Assembly (NCBI GenBank): GCA_045616445.1
Contig: JAZLGR010000018.1
Span: 1-64,000, forward strand
Reading direction: 5' to 3'
From: Fimousia sp045616445
GTDB taxonomy: Bacteria; Bacillota; Clostridia; Lachnospirales; Lachnospiraceae
DNA length: 64,000 bases
Part shown: positions 16,429 through 24,609 of the stretch, one piece after another
Layout of the letters: each line of letters begins with the position of its first letter
Numbering within the stretch: the first letter of the stretch is position 1
Notes under the pieces: generated by a model
Databases searched by the model: none
What the model was told of the DNA's origin: nothing
Seen by the model: only the letters and a program-made list of their open reading frames with translations
Position numbers and translations under genes: made by a program

Positions 16429-17796
16429 ATGAGACCATCGAGAAAAGAATATAAATATGCGCTTAATAACTTTAATGGTGTGCTTCATACGACATTAAAT
16501 CCTGAGGGGCCGGGCGTGGTTCGAATTTTCTTGCTTCCACCGACCTTTACCCGAGAGGACATTGCGCCAAGTGTGGCAATCATTAATGGTCAGGATATCA
16601 TTCCGGTCAGTCTTTCCTGGAGTATCCTGCTTTCCGAGTTTATCAAAGAAGTAAATAAGTATCACGATCGTGAAATTACAGAAGCCGATGTGGAGAATAT
16701 CATGGCAAATACATGCAAAGCGGTGCACAAGGTGTATCCATTCGTCAGATCCAAGCGTCTGCGCGAGGACATCTTCCGAATGATGAATGCCTTCACACAG
16801 ATTGCAACCAACCAGCCGGTGGACGAGGAAATCGGCTACTTAAGCATTGGCGATTACGCATCATTTATGCGCGCGCCACACCGCATGGACATCATGATCA
16901 GCGCCATGACAAAATCTGGCAAATGGCACTGTAACCAGAAGTGCATTCACTGCTACGCGGCAGGGCAGACACATGCGGAAGAGCCAGAGCTTTCCACTGA
17001 TGAGTGGAAAGAAGTATTAAAAAGACTGCGTGAAGCTGGAATTCCACAGGTTACCTTCACCGGCGGCGAGCCTACCATGCGTGAGGATCTGGTGGAATTG
17101 ATTGATGCGGCACAGTGGTTCGTAACTCGCATGAATACTAACGGAATCAAGCTGAGCAAGGAGCTTTGCAAACAGCTTTGGGATGCGTCACTTGACAGCG
17201 TGCAGATTACCTTTTACTCCTCTGACGCGGACGTTCACAACAAGTTAGTCGGCGCAAACCAGTTTGATGCAACTGTGCAGGGCATTGAGAATGCCATTGA
17301 GGCGGGACTAAGCGTCAGCATCAATACACCACTCTGTACTTTGAATAAAGATTATAAGAAAACATTGAAATTTCTACACGAGAAGGGTGTTCTCTACGTG
17401 ACCTGCTCCGGTCTCATTACAACTGGCAATGCGACGCTGCAGGAATCCGAACAGCTTCAGCTTTCCACTGAGGAAATCAAGGAAGTGCTTCGCGAGGCTG
17501 TGGATTATGCCTATGCCAATGGAATGGAAATCAGCTTTACCTCCCCTGGCTGGGTGGAAAACTCCTTCTGTGAAGACTTAGATATCATGTCACCGACCTG
17601 CGGAGCATGCTTAAGCAACATGGCAGTAACTCCATCCGGTAATGTGGTGCCTTGCCAGAGCTGGCTTTCCGACGATGTTCTTGGCAATATCCTGACAGAT
17701 TCCTGGGATACCATCTGGAATCATCCGGAATGCGTGAAACACCGTGACTACTCCGCCAAGATGGAAGGACTTTGTCCATTAAGGAGGGAAGCATGA
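16429..17796 (+). CDS. Radical SAM/SPASM protein, candidate peptide or protein maturase
   Basis: This is about 455 residues from the ATG at 16429 (GGGAG 9 bases upstream). An N-terminal domain of about 155 residues without motifs I can name precedes the radical SAM core. The core carries the [4Fe-4S]-SAM site CNQKCIHC at C168, C172 and C175, then TFTGGEPTMR. The C-terminal SPASM-like region has clustered cysteines (CGACLSNMAVTPSGNVVPC, then C...C near the end), expected to bind auxiliary clusters. SPASM enzymes install carbon-sulfur or carbon-carbon links in peptides or proteins. Its stop overlaps the start of the next gene (ATGA), which ends in a Cys-Ala repeat. That coupling makes the downstream protein the obvious substrate candidate (inference). 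Confidence 0.88.
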   Translation: MRPSRKEYKYALNNFNGVLHTTLNPEGPGVVRIFLLPPTFTREDIAPSVAIINGQDIIPVSLSWSILLSEFIKEVNKYHDREITEADVENIMANTCKAVHKVYPFVRSKRLREDIFRMMNAFTQIATNQPVDEEIGYLSIGDYASFMRAPHRMDIMISAMTKSGKWHCNQKCIHCYAAGQTHAEEPELSTDEWKEVLKRLREAGIPQVTFTGGEPTMREDLVELIDAAQWFVTRMNTNGIKLSKELCKQLWDASLDSVQITFYSSDADVHNKLVGANQFDATVQGIENAIEAGLSVSINTPLCTLNKDYKKTLKFLHEKGVLYVTCSGLITTGNATLQESEQLQLSTEEIKEVLREAVDYAYANGMEISFTSPGWVENSFCEDLDIMSPTCGACLSNMAVTPSGNVVPCQSWLSDDVLGNILTDSWDTIWNHPECVKHRDYSAKMEGLCPLRREA

Positions 17797-19067
17797 TGAA
17801 AAATAGATTATATAATGTGATTTTGAGAATAATGCTCAGTTTAGCCATGGTTGTGGTAATATGCGGGGGCATTTGCCAAAGGGTTAAGGCAGATAATCTG
17901 GATGAAATCGAAAAATATGTCGTTACCGCCAACGTTCTCGACGATGCGACAGTGGAGCTGAAGTACCACATCGAGTGGCGCGTGTTAGATTCCTATTCAG
18001 AAGGTCCTCTTGATTGGGTGCATATTGGGATTCCGAACAGTTATGTGGAAGAGTATTATGACCTGTCTAACAACATCGAAGATGCGGATCTGGTGCTGCA
18101 TGGCAGCGCAAGTTATATCGATATCTACTTCAAGAAATCTTATGAAGAGGGCGAAGTGGTCAAGTTCGACTTCACATTGAAGCAGAACAATCTCTATCAG
18201 ATGAATCGCGATGAGGACGAGACAACAGTGTATTCTTTTACGCCGGGCTGGTTTGATGAGATTATGACTGACAAGCTGATCATCAAATGGAATGCAGAGA
18301 ATGCCAAATCTTGGGAGCCGAATGCACTTGTGAAGAAGGGTTACCTCACCTGGGAAACTTCATTAAGCGAAGGCGACAGCTTCACCATTGAAGTAAGCTA
18401 TCCAAATGAAGCCTATAACTTCAGTCAGGAAGTCAGCGACCGTTATGAAGAAACCGACTATGATGGCGACAACGACTGGGACGGCGATGACTGGGAATAC
18501 GATGATGGTGACGAAGGAGCCTTCTTTATATTTTATATCATCTTTGCCATTATTTACCTTGTTGTCAGGGGGCTTGCTTCCAACGAACAGTACAACAAGA
18601 GTGCCGGATTCGGTCCAAAGACTGAAACCAAGATTACAAGAACGAAAGTTGTTTATCATACAAACTGTCCAAACTGTGGAGCTCCTCGCGCCGAGGGCAA
18701 GGAAGTCTGCGAATATTGCGGAACGAACTTGATCAAGAGCGAAGAAATCCTCAAAGAAGAGACATTGACCAAAGAAGAGAAGGAACAATATACAAAAGAT
18801 GGGGAATTCGCATATTCCACCATTCCGAATACCTATATTCGAGTTCATACCGTGCATGTTCCTGTACCTCATTCTTCTTCAGGTAGCAGCGGAAGAAGCC
18901 GTGGTGGCGGCGGCTGCGCGCACAGTTCCTGTGCATGCGCCTGTGCTTCCTGTGCCTGTGCATGTGCCTGCGCTTGCGCCGGCGGCGGACGAGCTGGCTG
19001 CTCCAACAAGGACTTCTATAAGAAGAGCCTGAAGCTGAAGATGCTGGAGAAGTTTAGGAGAGGGTAG
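17793..19067 (+). CDS. Membrane protein with zinc ribbon and C-terminal Cys-Ala repeat
   Basis: This is about 424 residues from ATGATG at 17793, with AAGGAGG upstream; it overlaps the radical SAM stop by 4 bases. There is a signal peptide or first membrane helix at about 7-30, then a long extracytoplasmic beta-rich domain resembling DUF2207-type proteins. An acidic Asp-rich stretch and a second membrane helix (FFIFYIIFAIIYLVV) follow. On the cytoplasmic side come a zinc ribbon (CPNCG...CEYCG), a Gly/Ser/Arg linker, and a tail in which ten cysteines lie between residues 375 and 403. Most of these alternate with alanine, followed by AGGGRAGCS and KDFY. Such a tail is unusual and looks like a modification target. 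Function is unknown. Confidence 0.85.
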   Translation: MMKNRLYNVILRIMLSLAMVVVICGGICQRVKADNLDEIEKYVVTANVLDDATVELKYHIEWRVLDSYSEGPLDWVHIGIPNSYVEEYYDLSNNIEDADLVLHGSASYIDIYFKKSYEEGEVVKFDFTLKQNNLYQMNRDEDETTVYSFTPGWFDEIMTDKLIIKWNAENAKSWEPNALVKKGYLTWETSLSEGDSFTIEVSYPNEAYNFSQEVSDRYEETDYDGDNDWDGDDWEYDDGDEGAFFIFYIIFAIIYLVVRGLASNEQYNKSAGFGPKTETKITRTKVVYHTNCPNCGAPRAEGKEVCEYCGTNLIKSEEILKEETLTKEEKEQYTKDGEFAYSTIPNTYIRVHTVHVPVPHSSSGSSGRSRGGGGCAHSSCACACASCACACACACAGGGRAGCSNKDFYKKSLKLKMLEKFRRG

Positions 19068-19121
19068 AAGAGTAAAATAGTGTTTTGAATAGAATTAGCT
19101 ATAGTTCTAAAAAGTGAGGTT

Positions 19122-19163
19122 ATGAAAAAAGCACTTTCTATCGTAGAAAAGTGCTTTTTCTTC
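19122..19163 (+). terminator. Terminator after the radical SAM/Cys-tail pair
   Basis: AAAAAGCACTTTCTA and TAGAAAAGTGCTTTTT form a long stem around a short loop, flanked by A- and T-runs. It could terminate on both strands. Confidence 0.8.
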
Positions 19164-19228
19164 GGTTGCTATTCTTTTTCATGTTTTTTAGTAGTAGTGA
19201 CGTAATGTTAATGCGGTAAATGAAATTG

Positions 19229-19592
19229 GGTGATATCACTTTTTGAACAGAAACATCCAAATAGTGACTCCCAAAATTTGAATTATTCACATTCTTTTCA
19301 TTTTTTGGACAAAAGAAATATCAAATTTTTACGAGATATCACAATCTTTCTAGAAAATCTAGGATGTGATCGCGAAAGGCTCCAAATAGCGAGCTGGACT
19401 TGCTATTTCTCAGCTTTTCGGCTGGAATGACGGTCATTGTAGCCGAAAGGGTATCACATAAAGCAAGCCGGCAAGCTTATTGTGATACGCTTCCAAAATT
19501 CGATATCACCTATTGGCTGCGTAAGGCTGTGATGTGATATGCCCTCTTTTTTGGATATCACCAAATAGATAAAAAGCTTGAGAATGTGGCAT
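19229..19592 (+). repeat. Dispersed non-coding repeat, copy 1 (5'-shortened)
   Basis: This segment aligns by eye with 37200-37543 and with the reverse complement of 39727-40080. Shared landmarks are a hairpin AAATAGC/GCTATTT (19384-19408), a Cys-like stem CTTTTCGGCT/AGCCGAAAGG, a long stem GTATCAC...GTGATAC enclosing AAGCAAGCCGGCAAGCTT (19451-19488), and many GTGATA/TATCAC boxes. This copy lacks the GC-rich leader of the other two. The surrounding 19068-19749 gap has no gene that I can support; a frame at 19230-19430 is not kept in the other copies. Confidence 0.85.
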
Positions 19593-19749
19593 CCTCCGCT
19601 GCACCGCCTCAATACTATCGCCACGCAGCTAAACTTCTCCGCCCCAGTACCCAACTCCCCACCACAATTCCTACCAAATTTCTCCATGACAGATACCCCG
19701 GCCGCATATTATAATAATGACAGAACAAAAAATCACACGAGGTATTCAC

Positions 19750-20019
19750 ATGATAAGAAGACATTTTGTATTTTCCGGACGCGTGCAGGGCGTAGGCTTT
19801 CGTGCAACCGCATTTATGCTTGCCAGACGGCTGGGCTTGACAGGATGGGTGCGCAATACAATGGGTGGGGATGTGGAGATGGAAGCTCAGGGCTTCCCGG
19901 AAAACATTGACCGCATGTTGGTTGGGCTTAACAACGATCGCTACATCAGAATTACAGATATTGAAACAAAAGAGATGGAAGTTGACAAAGATGAACCGGA
20001 TTTCAGTTTCCGATTCTAG
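19750..20019 (+). CDS. acyP: Acylphosphatase
   Basis: This is about 89 residues from the ATG at 19750, with CGAGGT 7 bases before it. The signature GRVQGVGFR gives the phosphate-binding loop and catalytic Arg. The conserved Asn is in GWVRNTMGGDVEMEAQG. The enzyme hydrolyses acyl phosphates such as acetyl phosphate or carbamoyl phosphate. At the normal length for the family it is a complete single-domain protein. It is followed by two small genes of unknown function. Confidence 0.93.
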   Translation: MIRRHFVFSGRVQGVGFRATAFMLARRLGLTGWVRNTMGGDVEMEAQGFPENIDRMLVGLNNDRYIRITDIETKEMEVDKDEPDFSFRF

Positions 20020-20104
20020 CAGAAATTATGGATAACGCGAAAATTATCGAAATCACGTAAATCGCCGCAATCCTATAATTCACAAATCAAAAGAAGGTAT
20101 CACC

Positions 20105-20326
20105 ATGTTTTTTAAAAAGAAGAAGAAAATTGAGAAAAAAACCTACGATAAAGAAACCAAGACTCCAGTCATCAAGTGCAGCATCTGCAATGGACAGCAG
20201 GTTGCTGGATTTGAGGATAACAAGACAAAGAAATTCGAAGATATCATGTTCATTATTACAGAGAGAGATCTGAAAGAATTCAAAGAAATGTATGATATCG
20301 AAGGCGAAATTAAGAAGATTTACTAA
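20105..20326 (+). CDS. Conserved small protein with CSICNG motif
   Basis: This is 73 residues. A Lys-rich N-terminus (MFFKKKKK) is followed by IKCSICNGQQVAGF and an acidic C-terminus ending in GEIKKIY. Close relatives of this size occur in Lachnospiraceae and are sometimes misnamed in databases (for example as aspartate dehydrogenase). No catalytic motif is visible. The single CxxC could bind metal only as part of a complex. GAAGGT lies upstream. An 18-nt tandem repeat begins at its last codons. Confidence 0.65.
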   Translation: MFFKKKKKIEKKTYDKETKTPVIKCSICNGQQVAGFEDNKTKKFEDIMFIITERDLKEFKEMYDIEGEIKKIY

Positions 20327-20386
20327 TTCCAAAAGATTTACTAATCTATAAAGATCTACTAATCTAAAAAGATCCACGAATACTGA
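20315..20386 (+). repeat. 18-nt tandem repeat starting at a stop codon
   Basis: Four units of 18 bases, AAGATTTACTAATTCCAA and variants, occupy 20315-20332, 20333-20350, 20351-20368 and 20369-20386. The first unit contains the last two codons and stop of the preceding gene, so the stop region itself was duplicated. Confidence 0.8.
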
Positions 20387-20421
20387 AAATTACTACAATA
20401 TTACATATTATTAAACCACCT

Positions 20422-20715
20422 ATGAAACGCAATAAAACCGAAAAAAGCTTACAACTTCATAGCATGTTAGTCAGAAGAGGCTATCCGGAAGGATTCGCCG
20501 AAGTGATTACCGACAATCTCAACACCGACTGGACTGCAGGCCGCATGATGGGCTATCTTCTTCAGTACGACGAGCTTCCAATGGAGGAGATTGTTGATGA
20601 AATGCTGGCAATCTTAAGCGACCGCCAGCGAATTATGCAAAAATATGAGATGGAACAGGCACAGGCCAAGATTAACGAGATATATCGCAACGGCCTGGGC
20701 GTAGATAACGAATAA
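20422..20715 (+). CDS. Conserved hypothetical helical protein
   Basis: This is 97 residues, mostly alpha-helical by composition, with no cysteine and no membrane segment. It has LHSMLVRRGYPEGFAEVI and DWTAGRMMGYLLQYDELPMEEIVDEM as likely helical hairpins. I recognise no named family; it resembles small Lachnospiraceae proteins seen without function. The only possible RBS is weak. Its composition and clean frame support coding. Confidence 0.6.
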   Translation: MKRNKTEKSLQLHSMLVRRGYPEGFAEVITDNLNTDWTAGRMMGYLLQYDELPMEEIVDEMLAILSDRQRIMQKYEMEQAQAKINEIYRNGLGVDNE

Positions 20716-20820
20716 ACAGAGTTTTAGAAGATTCGTCCGGCTTTACCTGCCGCTGCATTAGCAGCAATTTCCAAGCCTGCAGCTGCCCTGGCAGCCATAA
20801 CCAGGCCACATTCCTAAACT

Positions 20821-22167
20821 CTACCCCTTCTTCCACCTTCCACTCAGATAATACAGCCACGTAATGGTGAATCCGCCGGCGAAGCCGAACAAACCATTCC
20901 ACCAGATAATACGAAATCCCAAAAATGGACTGTAGCGGAAGAGATACGTCACGGCAACACGGATGGTGAGCGCTGTGGTTGCAACACAGGTTGGCACGCC
21001 ACTGTGGCCAGTGCCCTGATACACGCCGAACAGTGGAATGTAGCTTGAGAGCACGATATTGATGAATGCAACGGTCTTAATATGTGGAATGCAGTAGGCA
21101 GTTGCCTCGCTTCCCAGACCGAAAAGTCCAGAGATACTTCCTGAGAAGATCCAGATGAATAGTGAAATCACAACTGTGACGCCAACAGAAATGAAGATTG
21201 CCTGTCTGGCGCCTTTTTTGACTCTGTCGATGCGTCCGGCACCCACATTTTGCCCAGTGTAAGTGGCGAGGGTTGTCTGCATCGCGTTACAAGGCAGGTT
21301 GATGTACTGCTCGATTCGCTGCCCAACGGTAAATGATGCTGTCATAGCCTTACCAAACTCATTCACTGCACGCTGAATGAAGGTAAGCCCCACGGATACA
21401 ACGACAAGCTGAAGGGAGATTGGCATGCCGATTTTGACTGTTTTGACGATTTCCGGGGTGCTCCACACATATTCGCGGCCCTTGAAATAGAAAATCGGAT
21501 ATTTTTTCTTAATATAAAGGTAGGCAGCGATGAAGGAGCCAAGCTGTGCAATGTCTGTCGCGATGGCTGCACCGACAACGCCCCATTTGAACACGGCTAC
21601 GAAGAGCAGGTCAAGCAGGATGTTGGCCACGGAGGAGATCAGCAGGAAATAAAGCGTCGCGGAGCTGTCCCCAACGGCGCGCAGAATCGCGGAGTAGATG
21701 TTGTAACCGTACTGGAAAATGAGTCCAACGGAATAAATTCTGAAGTAACTGAGTGTGAGACTTAAGATTTCGTCCGGCACGGCGATGAGATTCTTAAAAG
21801 CCGGGTAGGACACGAGAATGCCGAGAATGGCGGAGAGCACGCCCAGAACCATGAGGAAGATGATTCCAGAGGAGGCACTTTCACGAACCTTCTGTTTATT
21901 GCCGGCGCCGTAATGCTGGGCGATGACAACACCATTGCCCGCGGAAAAGCCCATGGCAACTGCCAGGAAGAGGAAGGTGAAGCTGCCGGTGGTGCCGACG
22001 GCGGAGAGAGCAAGCTCTGAGGAGAAATTGCCAACAATGATCGTGTCTACCGTATTGTAAAGCTGCTGCAGCAGGGAGCCGAGCAGCACAGGAAGTGCAA
22101 ATGCGACGATATGTTTCCAGGGCGTTCCCTGAGTCATGTTGCCGGATGCGATTGTTTTTGAAGCCAT
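20821..22167 (-). CDS. MATE family multidrug efflux transporter
   Basis: This is 448 residues with 12 predicted membrane helices in two homologous halves. Family hallmarks include GSLLQQLYNTVDTIIVGNF near the N-terminus and the repeated TYTGQNVGAG-type motif in the second half. It exports cationic drugs or metabolites in exchange for Na+ or H+. It is a single gene divergent from the DsbA-family gene; the roughly 90-bp divergent region holds both promoters. The C-terminus ends in a short basic tail (GRWKKG). Confidence 0.9.
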   Translation of the reverse strand: MASKTIASGNMTQGTPWKHIVAFALPVLLGSLLQQLYNTVDTIIVGNFSSELALSAVGTTGSFTFLFLAVAMGFSAGNGVVIAQHYGAGNKQKVRESASSGIIFLMVLGVLSAILGILVSYPAFKNLIAVPDEILSLTLSYFRIYSVGLIFQYGYNIYSAILRAVGDSSATLYFLLISSVANILLDLLFVAVFKWGVVGAAIATDIAQLGSFIAAYLYIKKKYPIFYFKGREYVWSTPEIVKTVKIGMPISLQLVVVSVGLTFIQRAVNEFGKAMTASFTVGQRIEQYINLPCNAMQTTLATYTGQNVGAGRIDRVKKGARQAIFISVGVTVVISLFIWIFSGSISGLFGLGSEATAYCIPHIKTVAFINIVLSSYIPLFGVYQGTGHSGVPTCVATTALTIRVAVTYLFRYSPFLGFRIIWWNGLFGFAGGFTITWLYYLSGRWKKG

Positions 22168-22256
22168 AATGTATAAAATCCTTTCGTGGAATGATAATCT
22201 ATATTATTATAAACATATAAAATTGAAACGTGCAATGAGAAAAGGAGTAACATAGA

Positions 22257-22760
22257 ATGAAAAATTTGAATGTATATTTTGATTATATTTGCCCGTACTG
22301 CTACCGAGGGCTCATGGATCTGATGGATCTGCTGCCGGAATTCCCTGAGATTTCTGTAAACTGGATCCCTTGCGAGGCCCATCCACGCCCAGAATACATG
22401 CGCATGTACAGCGATATCGCGGGCCAGACCATGTTATCCGTGCAGGCTCAGGGCGGCGACGTGATGGAATTCCACCGTCAGGTTTTCCAGGCGCATTTTA
22501 CTGAGCATCTTCGTATCGACGACCCGATCGTTCTCTCCCGATTAACCGGCAAATGTAACGTTAACCGTGCCACGATCCTGATGGACTTAACAGACCGCAA
22601 ATATGCGAAAGACATCTTAGCTAATAATGAGCTTGTGTGGGAAGAAAAGGCATTCTTCGCAGTGCCTGATTATGAAGCAGAAGGTGCCTGCTTAAAGTCT
22701 ATTGAGGATGTGATGATCTCCAAAGAAGCCCTCAGAGAGTTTTTGAAGGGAATATCATAA
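22257..22760 (+). CDS. DsbA-family thioredoxin-fold protein (FrnE-like)
   Basis: This is 167 residues with the active-site-like motif CPYC at residues 12-15 right after the first strand (NVYFDYICPYC). That is the arrangement in DsbA-like / 2-hydroxychromene-2-carboxylate isomerase / FrnE proteins. There is no signal peptide, so it acts in the cytoplasm as a thiol-disulfide oxidoreductase or isomerase. AAAGGAG precedes the ATG. Confidence 0.83.
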   Translation: MKNLNVYFDYICPYCYRGLMDLMDLLPEFPEISVNWIPCEAHPRPEYMRMYSDIAGQTMLSVQAQGGDVMEFHRQVFQAHFTEHLRIDDPIVLSRLTGKCNVNRATILMDLTDRKYAKDILANNELVWEEKAFFAVPDYEAEGACLKSIEDVMISKEALREFLKGIS

Positions 22761-22874
22761 GACCATTTCATAAGGCCATAAGGTTTTCTTAAGTTTTTTC
22801 AGAAAGCCTTAAAGACTATTTATAGAGAGTTTAGAATTGTTTATAGGGAGGAAATAGCATTTCGGGAAAATGCG

Positions 22875-23003
22875 AGTATAATAAAAGACAGTTAAGCAAA
22901 GCGACCAACACTTATACTTAACTAAAATAGTTTTTCATATATTTTTTATCCTCTCTTTTCAACCAAAACACCTGCCGAAGTCGTGAGCGGCAGGTGTTTT
23001 TTG
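22875..23003 (+). ncRNA. Possible small RNA between promoter-like and terminator elements
   Basis: A TATAAT at about 22876 is followed about 90 bases later by a strong terminator. A weak outer pair GTTAAG/CTTAAC lies in between. No ORF with an RBS fits inside, and a -35 box is not clear. The remainder of 22761-23109 shows only short T-rich runs and the upstream region of the flavodoxin-like gene. Confidence 0.3.
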
Positions 23004-23006
23004 CTT
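22968..23006 (+). terminator. Rho-independent terminator
   Basis: ACACCTGCCG and CGGCAGGTGT pair around a 9-10 base loop, followed by TTTTTGCTTTTTT. This is a strong structure. Confidence 0.85.
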
Positions 23007-23109
23007 TTTTCGCAAACTGGTGATTTGTGTTATAATGAAAAGTAGAGCAGATGCTTTGATTTGTGAGTGAAGCATTTGCCCAACTGACAAATGACAGGAG
23101 GAAAAACAG

Positions 23110-23643
23110 ATGAAAATCGTAATTTTAAACGGAAGCCCACGAAAGGGCAATACTTATACAGCAATCAGCACACTCGTTGCCGGAATCGACGCAGCAGGCA
23201 AGGACCATGAGGTGGAAGTGGTTGACACTTACAAGCTTGATGTGGCGCCATGCAAGGGCTGCAACGCATGCGGCTGCTACAAAGGCTGCGTGGATCAGGA
23301 CGACACTAACATGATCGTGGACAAATTAGTGGCTGCGGACATGATCGTATTCGCGACCCCGGTTTACTGGTGGGGCATGACAGCGCAGCTTAAGCTGGTC
23401 ATCGACAAATGTTACTGCAAAGGCGCATATATCAAAGACAAGGCGATTGGCCTGCTCATCGTTGGCGGCGCAGCAACAAGTGATGGCCAGTACGACCTGA
23501 TCAAAACACAGTTTAATTGCATCGAACAATATCTCGGCTGGGATATGAAGTTCTTCGGCAAATACTCCGCTAGCAAGACCAGTGATCTGGCTGGTAATCA
23601 AGCCTATGTCGATGAATTGATGGAATTTGGGAAGAATATTTAG
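23110..23643 (+). CDS. Flavodoxin-fold NAD(P)H-dependent FMN reductase
   Basis: This is 177 residues. The FMN phosphate loop GSPRKGNT follows the first strand, and ATPVYWWGMTAQLK is the flavin-contacting loop. A cysteine cluster CKGCNACGCYKGC lies at about 50-62 and is common in the iron-sulfur flavoprotein-related subset. Such enzymes reduce quinones, nitro compounds or iron-sulfur partners in anaerobes. AGGAGG lies upstream. A HAD hydrolase starts 3 bp after the stop, so the two are one operon. Confidence 0.88.
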   Translation: MKIVILNGSPRKGNTYTAISTLVAGIDAAGKDHEVEVVDTYKLDVAPCKGCNACGCYKGCVDQDDTNMIVDKLVAADMIVFATPVYWWGMTAQLKLVIDKCYCKGAYIKDKAIGLLIVGGAATSDGQYDLIKTQFNCIEQYLGWDMKFFGKYSASKTSDLAGNQAYVDELMEFGKNI

Positions 23644-23645
23644 AT

Positions 23646-24398
23646 ATGGCAGATAAGAGATTTCGAGCAGTTTTCGTGGACATTGACAACACGTTACTGG
23701 ACTTTGATGAATATGTGCGTCAGACGATGATCGAAGGATTCGACCATTTTGGACTGAAGCCTTATGAGCCATGGATGTATGACATCTTCAAGCGTGAGAA
23801 TGATAAGCTGTGGCAGATGATCGAGCGGGCGGAAATTACATTTGAAGAGTTGCAGGAGGTGCGATGGAATATCATTTTTGGCTATCTTGACATCGATTTT
23901 GATGGTCCAACTTTTGAGACTTACTTCCGGGAGGCACTTTATGACAGTCACATTGAGGTGCCAGGCGCTCACGAGATGATGGCACATCTGGCTGAAAACT
24001 ATATTGTCTGCGCGGCAAGCAACGGGCCAAGCTATCAGCAGAATCGTCGCCTTGGACTTTCAGATATGACGAAGTATTTTGATCATATCTTTATCTCGGA
24101 GGATTGCGGCATCAGCAAGCCCGCGAAGGGATTCTTCGATTATTGTTTTGCGAAGATGAATGAAGGGCGAGAGTGTGTCGATGGAGAGAACGCAGTTATT
24201 GGCGATCGTGTAGACAGGACAGCAATTTTGCCAGAAGAATGCTTGATCATTGGTGATTCCATGACTTCAGATATGGCTGGCGGCCGTGAATATGGCATGA
24301 AGACTTGTTTTTATAGAAGAGATGTTAGCAAAAAAGTGCCGGAAGGCGTGGTTGACTGGGTTGTGGATGATCTTTTGGAGTGTATTGAATTGTTTTGA
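23646..24398 (+). CDS. YjjG-type HAD phosphatase, noncanonical pyrimidine nucleotidase
   Basis: This is 250 residues. HAD motif I is DIDNTLLDF, motif II is the AASNG region, motif III is the Lys in GISKPAKGFFDY, and motif IV is IGDSMTSDMAGG. The RRLGLSDMTKYFDHIFISEDCG segment matches YjjG/YfnB-type enzymes, which dephosphorylate noncanonical pyrimidine nucleotides. The acidic loop NDKLWQMIERAEIT fits the cap domain. It is translated from the operon with the flavodoxin-like gene, 3 bp apart. Substrate is by family analogy only. Confidence 0.83.
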   Translation: MADKRFRAVFVDIDNTLLDFDEYVRQTMIEGFDHFGLKPYEPWMYDIFKRENDKLWQMIERAEITFEELQEVRWNIIFGYLDIDFDGPTFETYFREALYDSHIEVPGAHEMMAHLAENYIVCAASNGPSYQQNRRLGLSDMTKYFDHIFISEDCGISKPAKGFFDYCFAKMNEGRECVDGENAVIGDRVDRTAILPEECLIIGDSMTSDMAGGREYGMKTCFYRRDVSKKVPEGVVDWVVDDLLECIELF

Positions 24399-24477
24399 TT
24401 GTTGTGATTTAGGCAAGTTGTAATAGTAATTGAGTTGCAGTAGGCACTGCCACAGGCAGCGCCGCCGCCAAAATGAG

Positions 24478-24590
24478 CTGCAGGGATGGGGATTCATCAT
24501 TTTTAAGAATTCCCATCCCCATTTTTTTGCAAAATCGCGGGCGCAGGGAATGGAAATGCGATAATTCTCGTATTCCCATCCCCGTAGACA
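24478..24590. terminator. Convergent-gene terminator region with repeated GGGATGGG dyads
   Basis: GGGATGGG near 24484 pairs with CCCATCCC near 24516, followed by ATTTTTTT. A second pair, GGGAAT near 24547 and ATTCCC near 24571, ends in another CCCATCCCC. It lies between the convergent HAD and DegV genes and would serve both strands. Confidence 0.6.
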
Positions 24591-24609
24591 CAATTTACTC
24601 AAATTCAAC

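Noticed and set aside
19230..19430. 66-codon frame inside repeat copy 1
   Set aside because: The frame is not kept in copies 2 or 3, while stems are. The sequence is better explained as a non-coding repeat.
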